Part shown: piece after piece, positions 1 through 6,153 of the stretch
How positions within the stretch are numbered: the stretch's first letter is position 1
How the letters are laid out: each line of letters begins with the position of its first letter
Origin: Nitrospirota bacterium
Lineage (GTDB): Bacteria > Nitrospirota > Nitrospiria > Nitrospirales > Nitrospiraceae
Direction of reading: 5' to 3'
Assembly: GCA_016201805.1 (NCBI GenBank)
Contig: JACQCB010000171.1
Span: forward strand, 1 to 7,752
Length of the DNA stretch: 7,752 bases
Notes under the pieces: generated by a model
The model's database searches: none
Seen by the model: the letters and a program-made list of their open reading frames with translations, nothing else
Told to the model about the DNA's origin: nothing
Translations under genes and position numbers: made by a program

Positions 1-1
1 C

Positions 2-1003
2 CGGACGCCGGTGATCACGCTGGGAGAGGGGAACACGCCCCTCATTCCCGCGACGCGCCTGGCGCAACGGATCACGCCGCGGATCGAGCTCTATCTGAAG
101 GTCGAAGGCGCCAATCCCACCGGCTCCTTCAAAGATCGGGGCATGACCCTGGCCATTTCCAAGGCCGTCGAGGCCGGGGCCAGAGCCGTGATCTGCGCCT
201 CGACCGGCAACACCTCGGCGTCGGCCGCGGCCTACGGCTCCCGCGCAGGGTTGGCCGTCTACGTGTTGATTCCGGCCGGCAAGATCGCCTTGGGCAAGTT
301 GTCCCAAGCCATGATGCATCAGGCCACTGTGATTCAGATCGAAGGGAACTTCGATCAAGCCCTGGCGATCGTCAAGGATCTTGCGGCGACCAACCAGATC
401 GAACTGGTCAACTCGATCAATCCGTTTCGGATCGAGGGACAAAAGACGGCGGCGATGGAAGTCTGCGACCAACTGGGCGGCGCCCCGAACGTCCACGTCC
501 TCCCGGTCGGCAATGCCGGCAATATCACGGCCTATTGGCGCGGCTACAAGGAGTACCTGACCGCAGGCCAGATTGCTCGCGCCCCACGGATGATGGGGTT
601 CCAGGCCGCAGGGGCGGCGCCCATCGTGTTGGGCCGCGTCGTGGAAGACCCGCAGACGGTCGCCACGGCGATTCGGATCGGCAATCCGGCCAGTTGGAAG
701 GCGGCTTTACAGGCGGTGGAGGAATCCTCTGGGAAGATCGACATGGTTACGGATGAGGAAATCCTCCGGGCCTACGGCATCGTGGCGGCGGAGGAAGGCG
801 TGTTCTGTGAACCGGCCTCGGCCGCCTCGGTGGCGGGTGTGATCAAGATGAGCGGCACCGGTCTGCTGAAGGAGGGAGACCGGGTGGTGTGCACCTTGAC
901 CGGCCATGGCCTCAAGGATGCGGATACGGCCATCGGGATTTCTCGCCAGCCGAAGACGGTCAAAGCCAACCGGGACGACGTGGCCCGGTTGTTAACGGTG
1001 TGA
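2..1003 (+). CDS. thrC: Threonine synthase, 5' truncated by window edge
   Basis: PLP-dependent enzyme that converts O-phosphohomoserine to threonine and phosphate, the last step of threonine synthesis in the cytoplasm. Seen: 333 codons before the TGA. Numbering from the GTG at base 11, the motif GSFKDRG carries the PLP lysine K41, an STGNTSASAA segment follows near residues 64-73, and PVGNAGN lies near 165-171 as the PLP-phosphate loop. The C-terminal part keeps EPASAAS and TGHGLKD. The GTG at 11 is probably not the start: the preceding in-frame codons read Arg-Thr-Pro, and family members commonly read TPVxTLGEGNTPL there, so it is an internal valine. Roughly 20 N-terminal residues are missing compared with the usual length of about 350. 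It is followed after 23 bases by the apgM-like gene, consistent with an operon. Identity is confident; only the 5' end is unresolved. Confidence 0.95.
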   Translation, partial: RTPVITLGEGNTPLIPATRLAQRITPRIELYLKVEGANPTGSFKDRGMTLAISKAVEAGARAVICASTGNTSASAAAYGSRAGLAVYVLIPAGKIALGKLSQAMMHQATVIQIEGNFDQALAIVKDLAATNQIELVNSINPFRIEGQKTAAMEVCDQLGGAPNVHVLPVGNAGNITAYWRGYKEYLTAGQIARAPRMMGFQAAGAAPIVLGRVVEDPQTVATAIRIGNPASWKAALQAVEESSGKIDMVTDEEILRAYGIVAAEEGVFCEPASAASVAGVIKMSGTGLLKEGDRVVCTLTGHGLKDADTAIGISRQPKTVKANRDDVARLLTV

Positions 1004-1024
1004 GTCCGTAAGGACGCAAGGAGG
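1004..1024 (+). promoter_or_regulatory. Mini-hairpin and ribosome binding site before apgM
   Basis: Directly after the thrC stop, GTCC and GGAC flank a GTAA tetraloop (1004-1015). GNRA-type loops are stable in RNA, but a 4-bp stem is marginal. A strong Shine-Dalgarno AAGGAGG follows at 1018-1024, two bases before the ATG at 1027. That supports this start, although the spacing is tight. Confidence 0.45.
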
Positions 1025-1026
1025 CG

Positions 1027-2265
1027 ATGAAGTACATCATCCTGCATGGCGAGGGTATGGCAGACGTGCCGCGACAGGATCTCGGCGGCAAGACGCCGCT
1101 GCAGGCGGCGGCGACGCCCCACATGGACGGGCTGGCGCGAAACGGCGAACTGGGGTTGGTCACCAGTCACGCGGAGGGCCTCGGCCACGGCAGCGAGGTG
1201 CTGCAATTGGCTGTGCTGGGCTATGACCCGCGCAAGTTCTACCCGGGGCCCGCGCCCTTGGAGGCGGCCAGTCTGGGCGTGGTGGTCGAAGAACACGACG
1301 TCGTCTATCGCTGCACCATGGTGACGCTCCGGGCCGTGGCGCAGCAAAGCAAGGGCCCGCAGGTGGAGATCAAAAAGCTCGGACCGCAGGTCATGATGGA
1401 AGATGATACGGCGGGCGGCATCGACACCGAGGATGCGCGTGAACTGATCGAGGCGGTCAATGAGCAGCTTGGGTCGGAAACGATCCAGTTTTATCCCGGG
1501 ACCGGTCACCGGCATCTGATGGTCTGGGTCGGCGGCAAAGCGCGGGCCGTCTGTGCGGACCCGCATGATGTGAAGGGGAAGTCGATCGGGGATGCGCTGC
1601 CGAGCGGCGATGGGGCCGACATTTTGCGAAAACTGATGGACGCCTCGTTGATCATTCTGCGTGACCATCCTATCAACGATCAGCGGCGCGAGGCGGGGCT
1701 GAAGCCGGCCAATTGCCTGTGGCTCTGGGGGCCTGGGCGGGCGCCGAAATTGCCGAAGCTCACCGAGCAATATGAGATTGTCGGCACGATCATCTCCACC
1801 AGTGACCTGCATCGGGGCGTCGGGATCTGCGCCGGGTTGGAGGCGGTGGATCCGTCCGTGTTGACCGAATCCGGCGGCACGGATTTCCTCAGCCGAGGCG
1901 AAGCGGCCCTGCGCGAGCTCGGCAAGAAGGACCTGGTCTACGTCCATGCGCAGATGCCGGTCGAGGTGGCGGAGGGGGCGGACCCCAAGGCCAGGGTCAA
2001 GGTCGTGGAGGAGTTCGATCAGAAGGTCGTCGGGACGATTGTCAACGGGCTGCAGAAGCTCGGCCCGCACCGTGTGCTCCTGTTGTGCGATGCGACCTCG
2101 GACGTCCGAAGCCGCACGGCCCCTCCGCAGGCGCTCTATGCGTCCTATGAAGGGCCGGCGAAGACGGATGCGGCTTCTGCACGGGGGTTCAATGAGGCGG
2201 ATGCGGCGGAAGCCGGCTCTCGGGACGCCACCAGGCTGATGGCCAGACTGTTCCCACGGAGTTGA
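1027..2265 (+). CDS. apgM: ApgM-family phosphoglycerate mutase-like protein with degenerate metal site; candidate homoserine kinase
   Basis: A 412-residue protein of the archaeal-type cofactor-independent phosphoglycerate mutase family (alkaline phosphatase superfamily), about the normal family length. Scaffold motifs are clear: LGGKTPLQAA at 19-28, TPHMD at 30-34, LGYDPRKFY at 64-72, PLEAASLG at 77-84, and KPANCLWLWGPG at 226-237. The phosphoryl-accepting serine appears kept in GSEV (S56). Compared from memory with catalytic family members, several metal ligands are lost. The first aspartate (DGMAD) is Glu9. The DEAGH stretch is PVEVAEGA (311-318). The late Asp-His pair is D355-A356. The following histidine is A365. 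Phosphoglycerate mutase activity is therefore doubtful. A subfamily of ApgM relatives encoded beside threonine genes has been proposed to be homoserine kinase. The position between thrC and lysC, with no GHMP-type thrB in view, fits that idea. The family assignment is firm; the function is inference. Confidence 0.85.
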   Translation: MKYIILHGEGMADVPRQDLGGKTPLQAAATPHMDGLARNGELGLVTSHAEGLGHGSEVLQLAVLGYDPRKFYPGPAPLEAASLGVVVEEHDVVYRCTMVTLRAVAQQSKGPQVEIKKLGPQVMMEDDTAGGIDTEDARELIEAVNEQLGSETIQFYPGTGHRHLMVWVGGKARAVCADPHDVKGKSIGDALPSGDGADILRKLMDASLIILRDHPINDQRREAGLKPANCLWLWGPGRAPKLPKLTEQYEIVGTIISTSDLHRGVGICAGLEAVDPSVLTESGGTDFLSRGEAALRELGKKDLVYVHAQMPVEVAEGADPKARVKVVEEFDQKVVGTIVNGLQKLGPHRVLLLCDATSDVRSRTAPPQALYASYEGPAKTDAASARGFNEADAAEAGSRDATRLMARLFPRS

Positions 2266-2271
2266 TGCGTC

Positions 2272-3504
2272 ATGGCCTTGATCGTGCAGAAGTACGGCGG
2301 CACCTCCGTGGGGAGCGTGGAGCGCATTCACCGCGTGGCCGAGCAAGTCGCCGAAGCCAAGCGTGCCGGCCACGACTTGGTGGTGGTGCTGTCCGCCATG
2401 AGCGGGGAGACCGACCGGCTCGTGCGTTTGGCCCACGAGGTGACTCCGTCTCCCGATGAGCGGGAGATGGACATGCTGCTGTCGACGGGCGAGCGGGTGA
2501 CGACCTCGCTCCTGGCGATGGACTTGCGCGGGCGCGGCATCAATGCGCGGTCCTTCACCGGCCGCCAAGTCGGGATCATCACCGATAGCAGCCATACGAA
2601 GGCGCGGATCGCCCGGGTCACGGCGGAGCGGCTCAGGGAGGCGCTGGCGGAGGGGGTTGTCCCGATCGTGGCCGGTTTTCAGGGCATCAACGAGCGTTCG
2701 GACGTCACGACGCTGGGGCGAGGGGGATCGGACCTGACCGCCGTTGCGCTGGCGGCGGCGTTGAAGGCGGATCGCTGCATTATTTTCACGGACGTGGACG
2801 GGGTCTATACGGCGGACCCGAACATTGTTCCGACCGCCAGGCGTCTGGATAAAGTGTCCTATGAGGAAATGCTCGAGTTGGCCAGTTTGGGCGCGAAGGT
2901 GTTGCAGAGCCGCTCGGTGGAGTTTGCCGCCAAGCATGGGGTGCCGTTGGAAGTGAAATCCAGTTTCAAGGGGGGGCAGGGGACGCTCGTGACTACAGAA
3001 GACGAAGACATGGAGCGGATGACGGTCTCCGGCGTCACCGGCGACCGGAACCAGGCCAAAATTACCATTGTCGGGGTTCCGGACCAGCCCGGAGTCGCCG
3101 CGCGCATCTTCGGACCGGTGGCCGAGGCCAACATCGTCGTGGACATGATCATTCAGAACGTGAGCCAGGCGTCGCTCACCGATATTTCGTTCACCGTGCC
3201 GCGGGCGGACTTGGGCAAGGCGGTGAGCCTGGTCCAGCGCATCGCGAAGGAAATCGAGGCCAAATCGGTGGCGGTGACGGAGTCGATCGCCAAGGTGTCG
3301 CTGGTCGGCGTGGGGATGCGCTCGCATTCCGGCGTGGCGGCGCGCATGTTCGAGGTCCTTTCGCGGGAAGGCATCAACATCATGATGATCAGCACCTCCG
3401 AGATCAAGATCTCCTGTGTGATCGACGAGAAGTATCTCGAGCTCGCCATGCGCGCGCTGCACGGGGCCTTCGGATTGGACCACGCGACGGGACGTGAGGG
3501 GTAA
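2272..3504 (+). CDS. lysC: Aspartate kinase with two C-terminal ACT domains
   Basis: Phosphorylates aspartate with ATP to give 4-aspartyl phosphate, the first step towards lysine, methionine and threonine. Seen in 410 residues: KYGGTSVG at 7-14 (N-terminal kinase signature), STGE at 71-74 (substrate site), GRGGSDLTA at 149-157, and FTDVDGVYTADP at 172-183 (nucleotide-binding side). Two ACT domains follow at about 263-340 and 342-405, the second with STSEIKIS at 374-381. Two ACT domains in a monofunctional kinase of this length are typical of feedback-regulated (lysine and/or threonine) enzymes; the actual effector cannot be read from the sequence. The ATG lies 6 bases after the apgM-like stop with GGAG at 2258-2261, implying co-transcription. 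The last three codons and the TAA fall inside a heptamer repeat array, so the extreme C terminus (REG) is repeat-derived. Confidence 0.97.
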   Translation: MALIVQKYGGTSVGSVERIHRVAEQVAEAKRAGHDLVVVLSAMSGETDRLVRLAHEVTPSPDEREMDMLLSTGERVTTSLLAMDLRGRGINARSFTGRQVGIITDSSHTKARIARVTAERLREALAEGVVPIVAGFQGINERSDVTTLGRGGSDLTAVALAAALKADRCIIFTDVDGVYTADPNIVPTARRLDKVSYEEMLELASLGAKVLQSRSVEFAAKHGVPLEVKSSFKGGQGTLVTTEDEDMERMTVSGVTGDRNQAKITIVGVPDQPGVAARIFGPVAEANIVVDMIIQNVSQASLTDISFTVPRADLGKAVSLVQRIAKEIEAKSVAVTESIAKVSLVGVGMRSHSGVAARMFEVLSREGINIMMISTSEIKISCVIDEKYLELAMRALHGAFGLDHATGREG

Positions 3505-3520
3505 AGCGTAAGGTGTAAGG
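3493..3520 (+). repeat. Four-unit degenerate heptamer array across the lysC stop
   Basis: Four consecutive 7-base units at 3493-3499, 3500-3506, 3507-3513 and 3514-3520. The first is CGTGAGG and the third is CGTAAGG; the shared pattern is NGTRARG. The array encodes the last lysC residues and its TAA, and extends into the lysC-cimA gap. The 7-base period is not a multiple of three, so it is not protein-driven. A similar heptamer occurs in the gap before surE. The periodicity is seen directly; the repeat-family status is inferred. Confidence 0.6.
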
Positions 3521-3547
3521 TGGTCGGCGAAGTAGCATGGGCCTGAG

Positions 3548-5188
3548 ATGATGGGAAACGCAAAGAAAGACATAACACGCATGGCGGAACGTGCGGGGGG
3601 GACTGCGGGGGAGGGACTCACGCCTCACCTCGAAGTCTACGATACGACTTTGCGCGATGGCGCTCAGGCCGAGGATGTCAGCTTTTCGGTCGACGACAAG
3701 GTCCGTGTGGCCCAGAAGCTGGACGAGCTCGGCGTGCAGTACATCGAGGGAGGCTGGCCCGGCGCAAACCCGAAGGACATCGAGTTCTTCCGCATCGTCA
3801 AGACGATGCCCTTCAAACATGCCACGGTGGTGGCTTTCGGATCGACGCGCAAGGCCAGCAATCCCGTGCAGAAGGACCCGAATCTCCAGGCGCTCCTGGC
3901 GGCCGAAACCGACACGATCACGCTGTTCGGCAAGAGCTGGGGGCTGCACGTCACCGACGCGTTGGGCGTGACCTTGCCCAAAAACCTAGAGATCATCGGC
4001 GACTCCATCGCCTACCTGCGCGCCAAGGGCCGTCATGTCTTCTATGACGCGGAGCATTTCTTCGACGGGTATAAAGCCGATCCCGACTATGCCTTGCAGA
4101 CGCTGCGCAAGGCGGTTGAGGCCGGCGCCTCACGCGTGATTCTCTGCGATACGAACGGCGGCACGATGCCCTGGGAGATCCGGGAGATCTGCGCGGCGGT
4201 GAAGCGGGAATACGCCGTCCCGCTCGGCATCCATGCCCACAACGATACCGAGATGGCGGTGGCCAATTCGCTGGTGGCGATCGAGGCCGGCATCATCCAG
4301 GTGCAAGGCACCATCAACGGCATCGGAGAGCGGTGCGGGAATGCGAACCTCTGCTCGATCCTGCCCAACTTGGCGCTCAAGATGAAACGGCCGGTGTTGG
4401 GCGACCGCCGCCTGACGCGCTTGCGCGAGGTGTCGGGGTTTGTGGCCGAGATCGCGAACCTCGTGCCGAATAAGCACCAGCCCTACGTCGGGGATGCCGC
4501 GTTTGCCCACAAGGGAGGGGTGCACATCCACGCCGTGCAAAAGAATCCCGCCACCTATGAACACATCATCCCTGAACTGGTGGGCAATCGCCAGCGCATG
4601 TTGGTGTCCGACTATACGGGACGGAGCGGGCTCTTGGCCAAGGCGGAGGCCTATGGCATCAAGCTGTCCAAGGACAATGCCAAGCTGCAAGAACTCTTGG
4701 CGGCGCTGAAAGATCGTGAAAGTCAGGGATACCAGTTTGAGGGTGCGGAGGGCTCGTTCGAGCTGTTGCTGCGGAAGGCGCTTGGCAAGCACAAGCCTTC
4801 CTTCGAGTTGCTGGGCTTCCGGGTCATCGTGGAGAAGCGGCAGGCCAATGAGACCCCGATTTCGGAAGCGACCGTGATGGTCAAGGTCGGCGCCGTGGTC
4901 GAGCACACGGCGGCGGTCGGGGCGGGGCCGGTGAATGCGCTGGACCATGCGCTCCGGAAAGCGCTGGAGAAGTTCTATCCGCAGTTGACCGAGGTCAAGT
5001 TGCTGGACTACAAGGTTCGGGTGCTGGCCGCCACCCAGGGCACGGCTGCCAAGGTACGCGTGCTGCTCGAGTCCGGCGACCATAAAGAAATCTGGGGAAC
5101 GGTCGGGGTGTCGGAAAACATCATGGAGGCCAGTTGGCAGGCGTTGGCGGACAGTATTGAATATAAACTTTTGCCGCGTGATCGCTGA
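3548..5188 (+). CDS. cimA: (R)-citramalate synthase
   Basis: Condenses pyruvate with acetyl-CoA to (R)-citramalate, the entry to threonine-independent 2-oxobutyrate and isoleucine synthesis. The 546 residues contain an HMGL-like TIM-barrel domain (about 28-300) with DTTLRDGAQ at 32-40, HFFDGYKADP at 170-179, CDTNGG at 200-205, HAHND at 229-233 and GERCGNANL at 260-268. D32, H229, H231 and N265 are the likely divalent-metal ligands. The C terminus (about 395-540) resembles the LeuA-type allosteric dimer domain, where isoleucine feedback is usual. HFFDGYKA and the length favour CimA over isopropylmalate or homocitrate synthase. The start is uncertain: ATG codons at 3548, 3551 and 3581 are in frame and none has a good Shine-Dalgarno. 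About 27 residues precede the conserved core, more than usual. It lies 43 bases after lysC, so is likely in the same transcript. Confidence 0.93.
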   Translation: MMGNAKKDITRMAERAGGTAGEGLTPHLEVYDTTLRDGAQAEDVSFSVDDKVRVAQKLDELGVQYIEGGWPGANPKDIEFFRIVKTMPFKHATVVAFGSTRKASNPVQKDPNLQALLAAETDTITLFGKSWGLHVTDALGVTLPKNLEIIGDSIAYLRAKGRHVFYDAEHFFDGYKADPDYALQTLRKAVEAGASRVILCDTNGGTMPWEIREICAAVKREYAVPLGIHAHNDTEMAVANSLVAIEAGIIQVQGTINGIGERCGNANLCSILPNLALKMKRPVLGDRRLTRLREVSGFVAEIANLVPNKHQPYVGDAAFAHKGGVHIHAVQKNPATYEHIIPELVGNRQRMLVSDYTGRSGLLAKAEAYGIKLSKDNAKLQELLAALKDRESQGYQFEGAEGSFELLLRKALGKHKPSFELLGFRVIVEKRQANETPISEATVMVKVGAVVEHTAAVGAGPVNALDHALRKALEKFYPQLTEVKLLDYKVRVLAATQGTAAKVRVLLESGDHKEIWGTVGVSENIMEASWQALADSIEYKLLPRDR

Positions 5189-5226
5189 GCGGCGCAGGGC
5201 GATCTTCAACCATTCCTGAAATTCTC

Positions 5227-5255
5227 TTGACTTGGCCGGTAACCTCACGTAATTT
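5227..5255 (+). promoter_or_regulatory. Putative sigma70-type promoter for ihfA
   Basis: TTGACT at 5227-5232 matches five of six bases of the -35 consensus. After a 17-base spacer, TAATTT at 5250-5255 is a weak -10 (three of six). This stretch is AT-rich compared with its surroundings. Transcription would start near 5262, giving a leader of about 75 bases before the ihfA ATG. It marks the likely break between the amino-acid operon and the ihfA-merR unit. Confidence 0.5.
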
Positions 5256-5264
5256 ATGGAGAAA

Positions 5265-5291
5265 ATTTAGGCCGATCAACGTCGCCTAAAT
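5265..5291 (+). promoter_or_regulatory. 8-bp perfect inverted repeat in the ihfA leader
   Basis: ATTTAGGC at 5265-5272 and GCCTAAAT at 5284-5291 are perfect reverse complements separated by 11 bases. The repeat sits just downstream of the predicted transcription start. It could be an operator for a dimeric regulator (the neighbouring MerR protein or IHF itself are candidates) or a leader hairpin. There is no T-run after it, so it is not a terminator. Confidence 0.45.
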
Positions 5292-5325
5292 CGCTGACGT
5301 AAGTGGATGTTCCGAGGAGGGGCCC

Positions 5326-5335
5326 AAGGGGGAGG
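5326..5335 (+). promoter_or_regulatory. Purine-rich ribosome binding site for ihfA
   Basis: AAGGGGGAGG lies immediately before the ATG at 5337. AAGGGGG (5326-5332) can pair with the anti-Shine-Dalgarno using one G-U wobble at a spacing of 4. It favours 5337 over the in-frame ATG at 5307, which would add an atypical MFRGGAQGGG leader. Confidence 0.5.
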
Positions 5336-5336
5336 C

Positions 5337-5615
5337 ATGAGAAAGGCAGATATCGCCAACGAGATCTATGAGAAGGTCGGGGTGTCCAAGAAGGAAGCCT
5401 CGGACATCGTGGAATTCATCCTGAATCTGCTGAAAGCGGTCCTCCAAAAGGGAGAAGCGGTCAAGATCGCCGGGTTTGGGAATTTCGTGGTTCGCAGCAA
5501 GGGGGCCAGGAAAGGTCGGAATCCCAGGACGGGCGAGGAAATCGGCATTACGCCGCGCCGGGTCGTCACCTTCCGTCCAAGCCAGGTCTTCAAGAAGTAC
5601 GTCAATCAGCCCTGA
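5337..5615 (+). CDS. ihfA: IHF alpha-like / HU-family DNA-bending protein
   Basis: Nucleoid-associated protein that binds the minor groove and bends DNA, acting in transcription, replication and recombination. The 92 residues match the family's usual 90-100. The N-terminal helices open with MRKADIANEIYEKVG, followed by GFGNF at 46-50. The beta-arm is GRNPRTGEEI at 60-69, with P63 the intercalating proline. ITPRRVVTFRP (71-81) precedes the C-terminal helix. RNPRTGEEI and the ending FRPSQVFKKYVN look closer to IHF alpha (himA) than to HU, but a homodimeric HU-like role cannot be excluded. The start at 5337 fits family alignment. It has its own promoter region upstream and is followed after 41 bases by merR, an arrangement I recall from several Proteobacteria-like genomes. 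Confidence 0.9.
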   Translation: MRKADIANEIYEKVGVSKKEASDIVEFILNLLKAVLQKGEAVKIAGFGNFVVRSKGARKGRNPRTGEEIGITPRRVVTFRPSQVFKKYVNQP

Positions 5616-5645
5616 CGGCTGGGGCATGTCTCACCGAACGAGCGC

Positions 5646-5650
5646 GAGGG
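5646..5650 (+). promoter_or_regulatory. Ribosome binding site deciding the merR start
   Basis: GAGGG at 5646-5650 lies 6 bases before the ATG at 5657. A TTG at 5651 is in frame but directly abuts this site, so 5657 is the better start. Confidence 0.55.
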
Positions 5651-5656
5651 TTGCTG

Positions 5657-6007
5657 ATGGCGGCTGAGCCCAGGCTGGGCACGAAGCTGTTCTATAAAAT
5701 CGGAGAAGTCAGTGCGATCACGAAGCTTCCCTCCTACGTCTTGCGTTTTTGGGAGTCCGAGTTCAGCTTCCTGAAGCCCAAGAAGAGCCGCGGCAATCAG
5801 CGCCTCTACGTTCAGCGAGACATCGAAACCGTCTTGGAAATCAAGCGTATGCTCTACGAAGAGGGGCATACGATCGCCGGTGTCAAGCGGTTTTGGGCCA
5901 AGCGGAGTCGCATCGGAAACCGGCCCGTGAAGCCGCGGGAGTTGGCCAAGCGCATGAGAGGGAATCTGGAGGCCATTCTCAAAATTCTTGAATCCTACGA
6001 ACGCTGA
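5657..6007 (+). CDS. Short MerR-family transcriptional regulator
   Basis: DNA-binding regulator of 116 residues. The MerR-type winged helix-turn-helix occupies about 11-80: FYKIGEVSAITKLPSYVLRF (12-31) is the helix-turn-helix, RGNQRLY (45-51) the wing, and the helix EEGHTIAGVKRFW (68-80) ends the domain. After that there is only a basic linker and one short helix (about 93-116), so no ligand-binding effector domain. There is no cysteine anywhere, which rules out a thiol-type metal or redox sensor. The target and signal are unknown. Its placement between ihfA and tRNA-Pro resembles a recurrent bacterial neighbourhood and suggests co-transcription with ihfA. The inverted repeat at 5265-5291 is a possible binding site, by inference only. 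Confidence 0.88.
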   Translation: MAAEPRLGTKLFYKIGEVSAITKLPSYVLRFWESEFSFLKPKKSRGNQRLYVQRDIETVLEIKRMLYEEGHTIAGVKRFWAKRSRIGNRPVKPRELAKRMRGNLEAILKILESYER

Positions 6008-6065
6008 GGCGTCGTCGCGGGACGGCTCCTTGGCCGACGATCGGGAAAGTTGAGCGCAGACGGGT

Positions 6066-6142
6066 CGGGGCGTAGCGCAGCCCGGTAGCGCGCTCGCTTG
6101 GGGTGCGAGAGGTCGTGGGTTCAAATCCCGCCGCCCCGACCA
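6066..6142 (+). tRNA. tRNA-Pro (anticodon GGG)
   Basis: A 77-base cloverleaf. The acceptor arms CGGGGCG (6066-6072) and CGCCCCG (6132-6138) pair fully, followed by discriminator A6139 and an encoded CCA (6140-6142). The D-arm includes AGCGCAGCCCGGTAGCGC. The anticodon stem CTCGC/GCGAG encloses loop TTGGGGT, giving anticodon GGG, which reads CCC and CCU proline codons. The T-loop is TTCAAAT. C1-G72 is the typical bacterial tRNA-Pro end. It follows merR by 58 bases. No clear promoter of its own is seen, so it may be processed from the ihfA-merR transcript. Confidence 0.97.
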
Positions 6143-6153
6143 TATCAAAAGAC

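Noticed and set aside
11..13. GTG as the thrC start codon
   Set aside because: In-frame codons before it encode Arg-Thr-Pro, matching the family's TPVxTLGEG context, so the start lies outside the window.
3010..3504. Possible internal start in lysC (Met247 or Met250) giving a separate ACT-only beta subunit, as in Bacillus and Corynebacterium
   Set aside because: The methionines are well placed before the ACT domains, but no convincing Shine-Dalgarno precedes them.
772..3621. A 949-codon open frame on the minus strand across thrC, apgM, lysC and the start of cimA
   Set aside because: It is antisense to three clear genes. Its composition (many His, Arg, Asp, Leu) is what GC-rich codon bias gives on the opposite strand, and no family motif is recognisable.
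5180..5204. Inverted repeat GATCGC/GCGATC at the cimA stop as a terminator
   Set aside because: Only 6 bp with a 13-base loop and no T-run after it, so it cannot be called an intrinsic terminator.
4130..5248. Minus-strand open frame antisense to cimA
   Set aside because: Shadow of cimA codon bias; no recognisable domain.
5608..5622. CAGCC/GGCTG hairpin at the ihfA stop as a terminator
   Set aside because: A 5-bp stem without a T-run, and merR follows closely; more likely chance or a minor stability element.
6066..6142. tRNA-Pro as an attachment site for an integrated element
   Set aside because: No integrase, no direct repeat of the tRNA 3' end, and conserved housekeeping genes follow.
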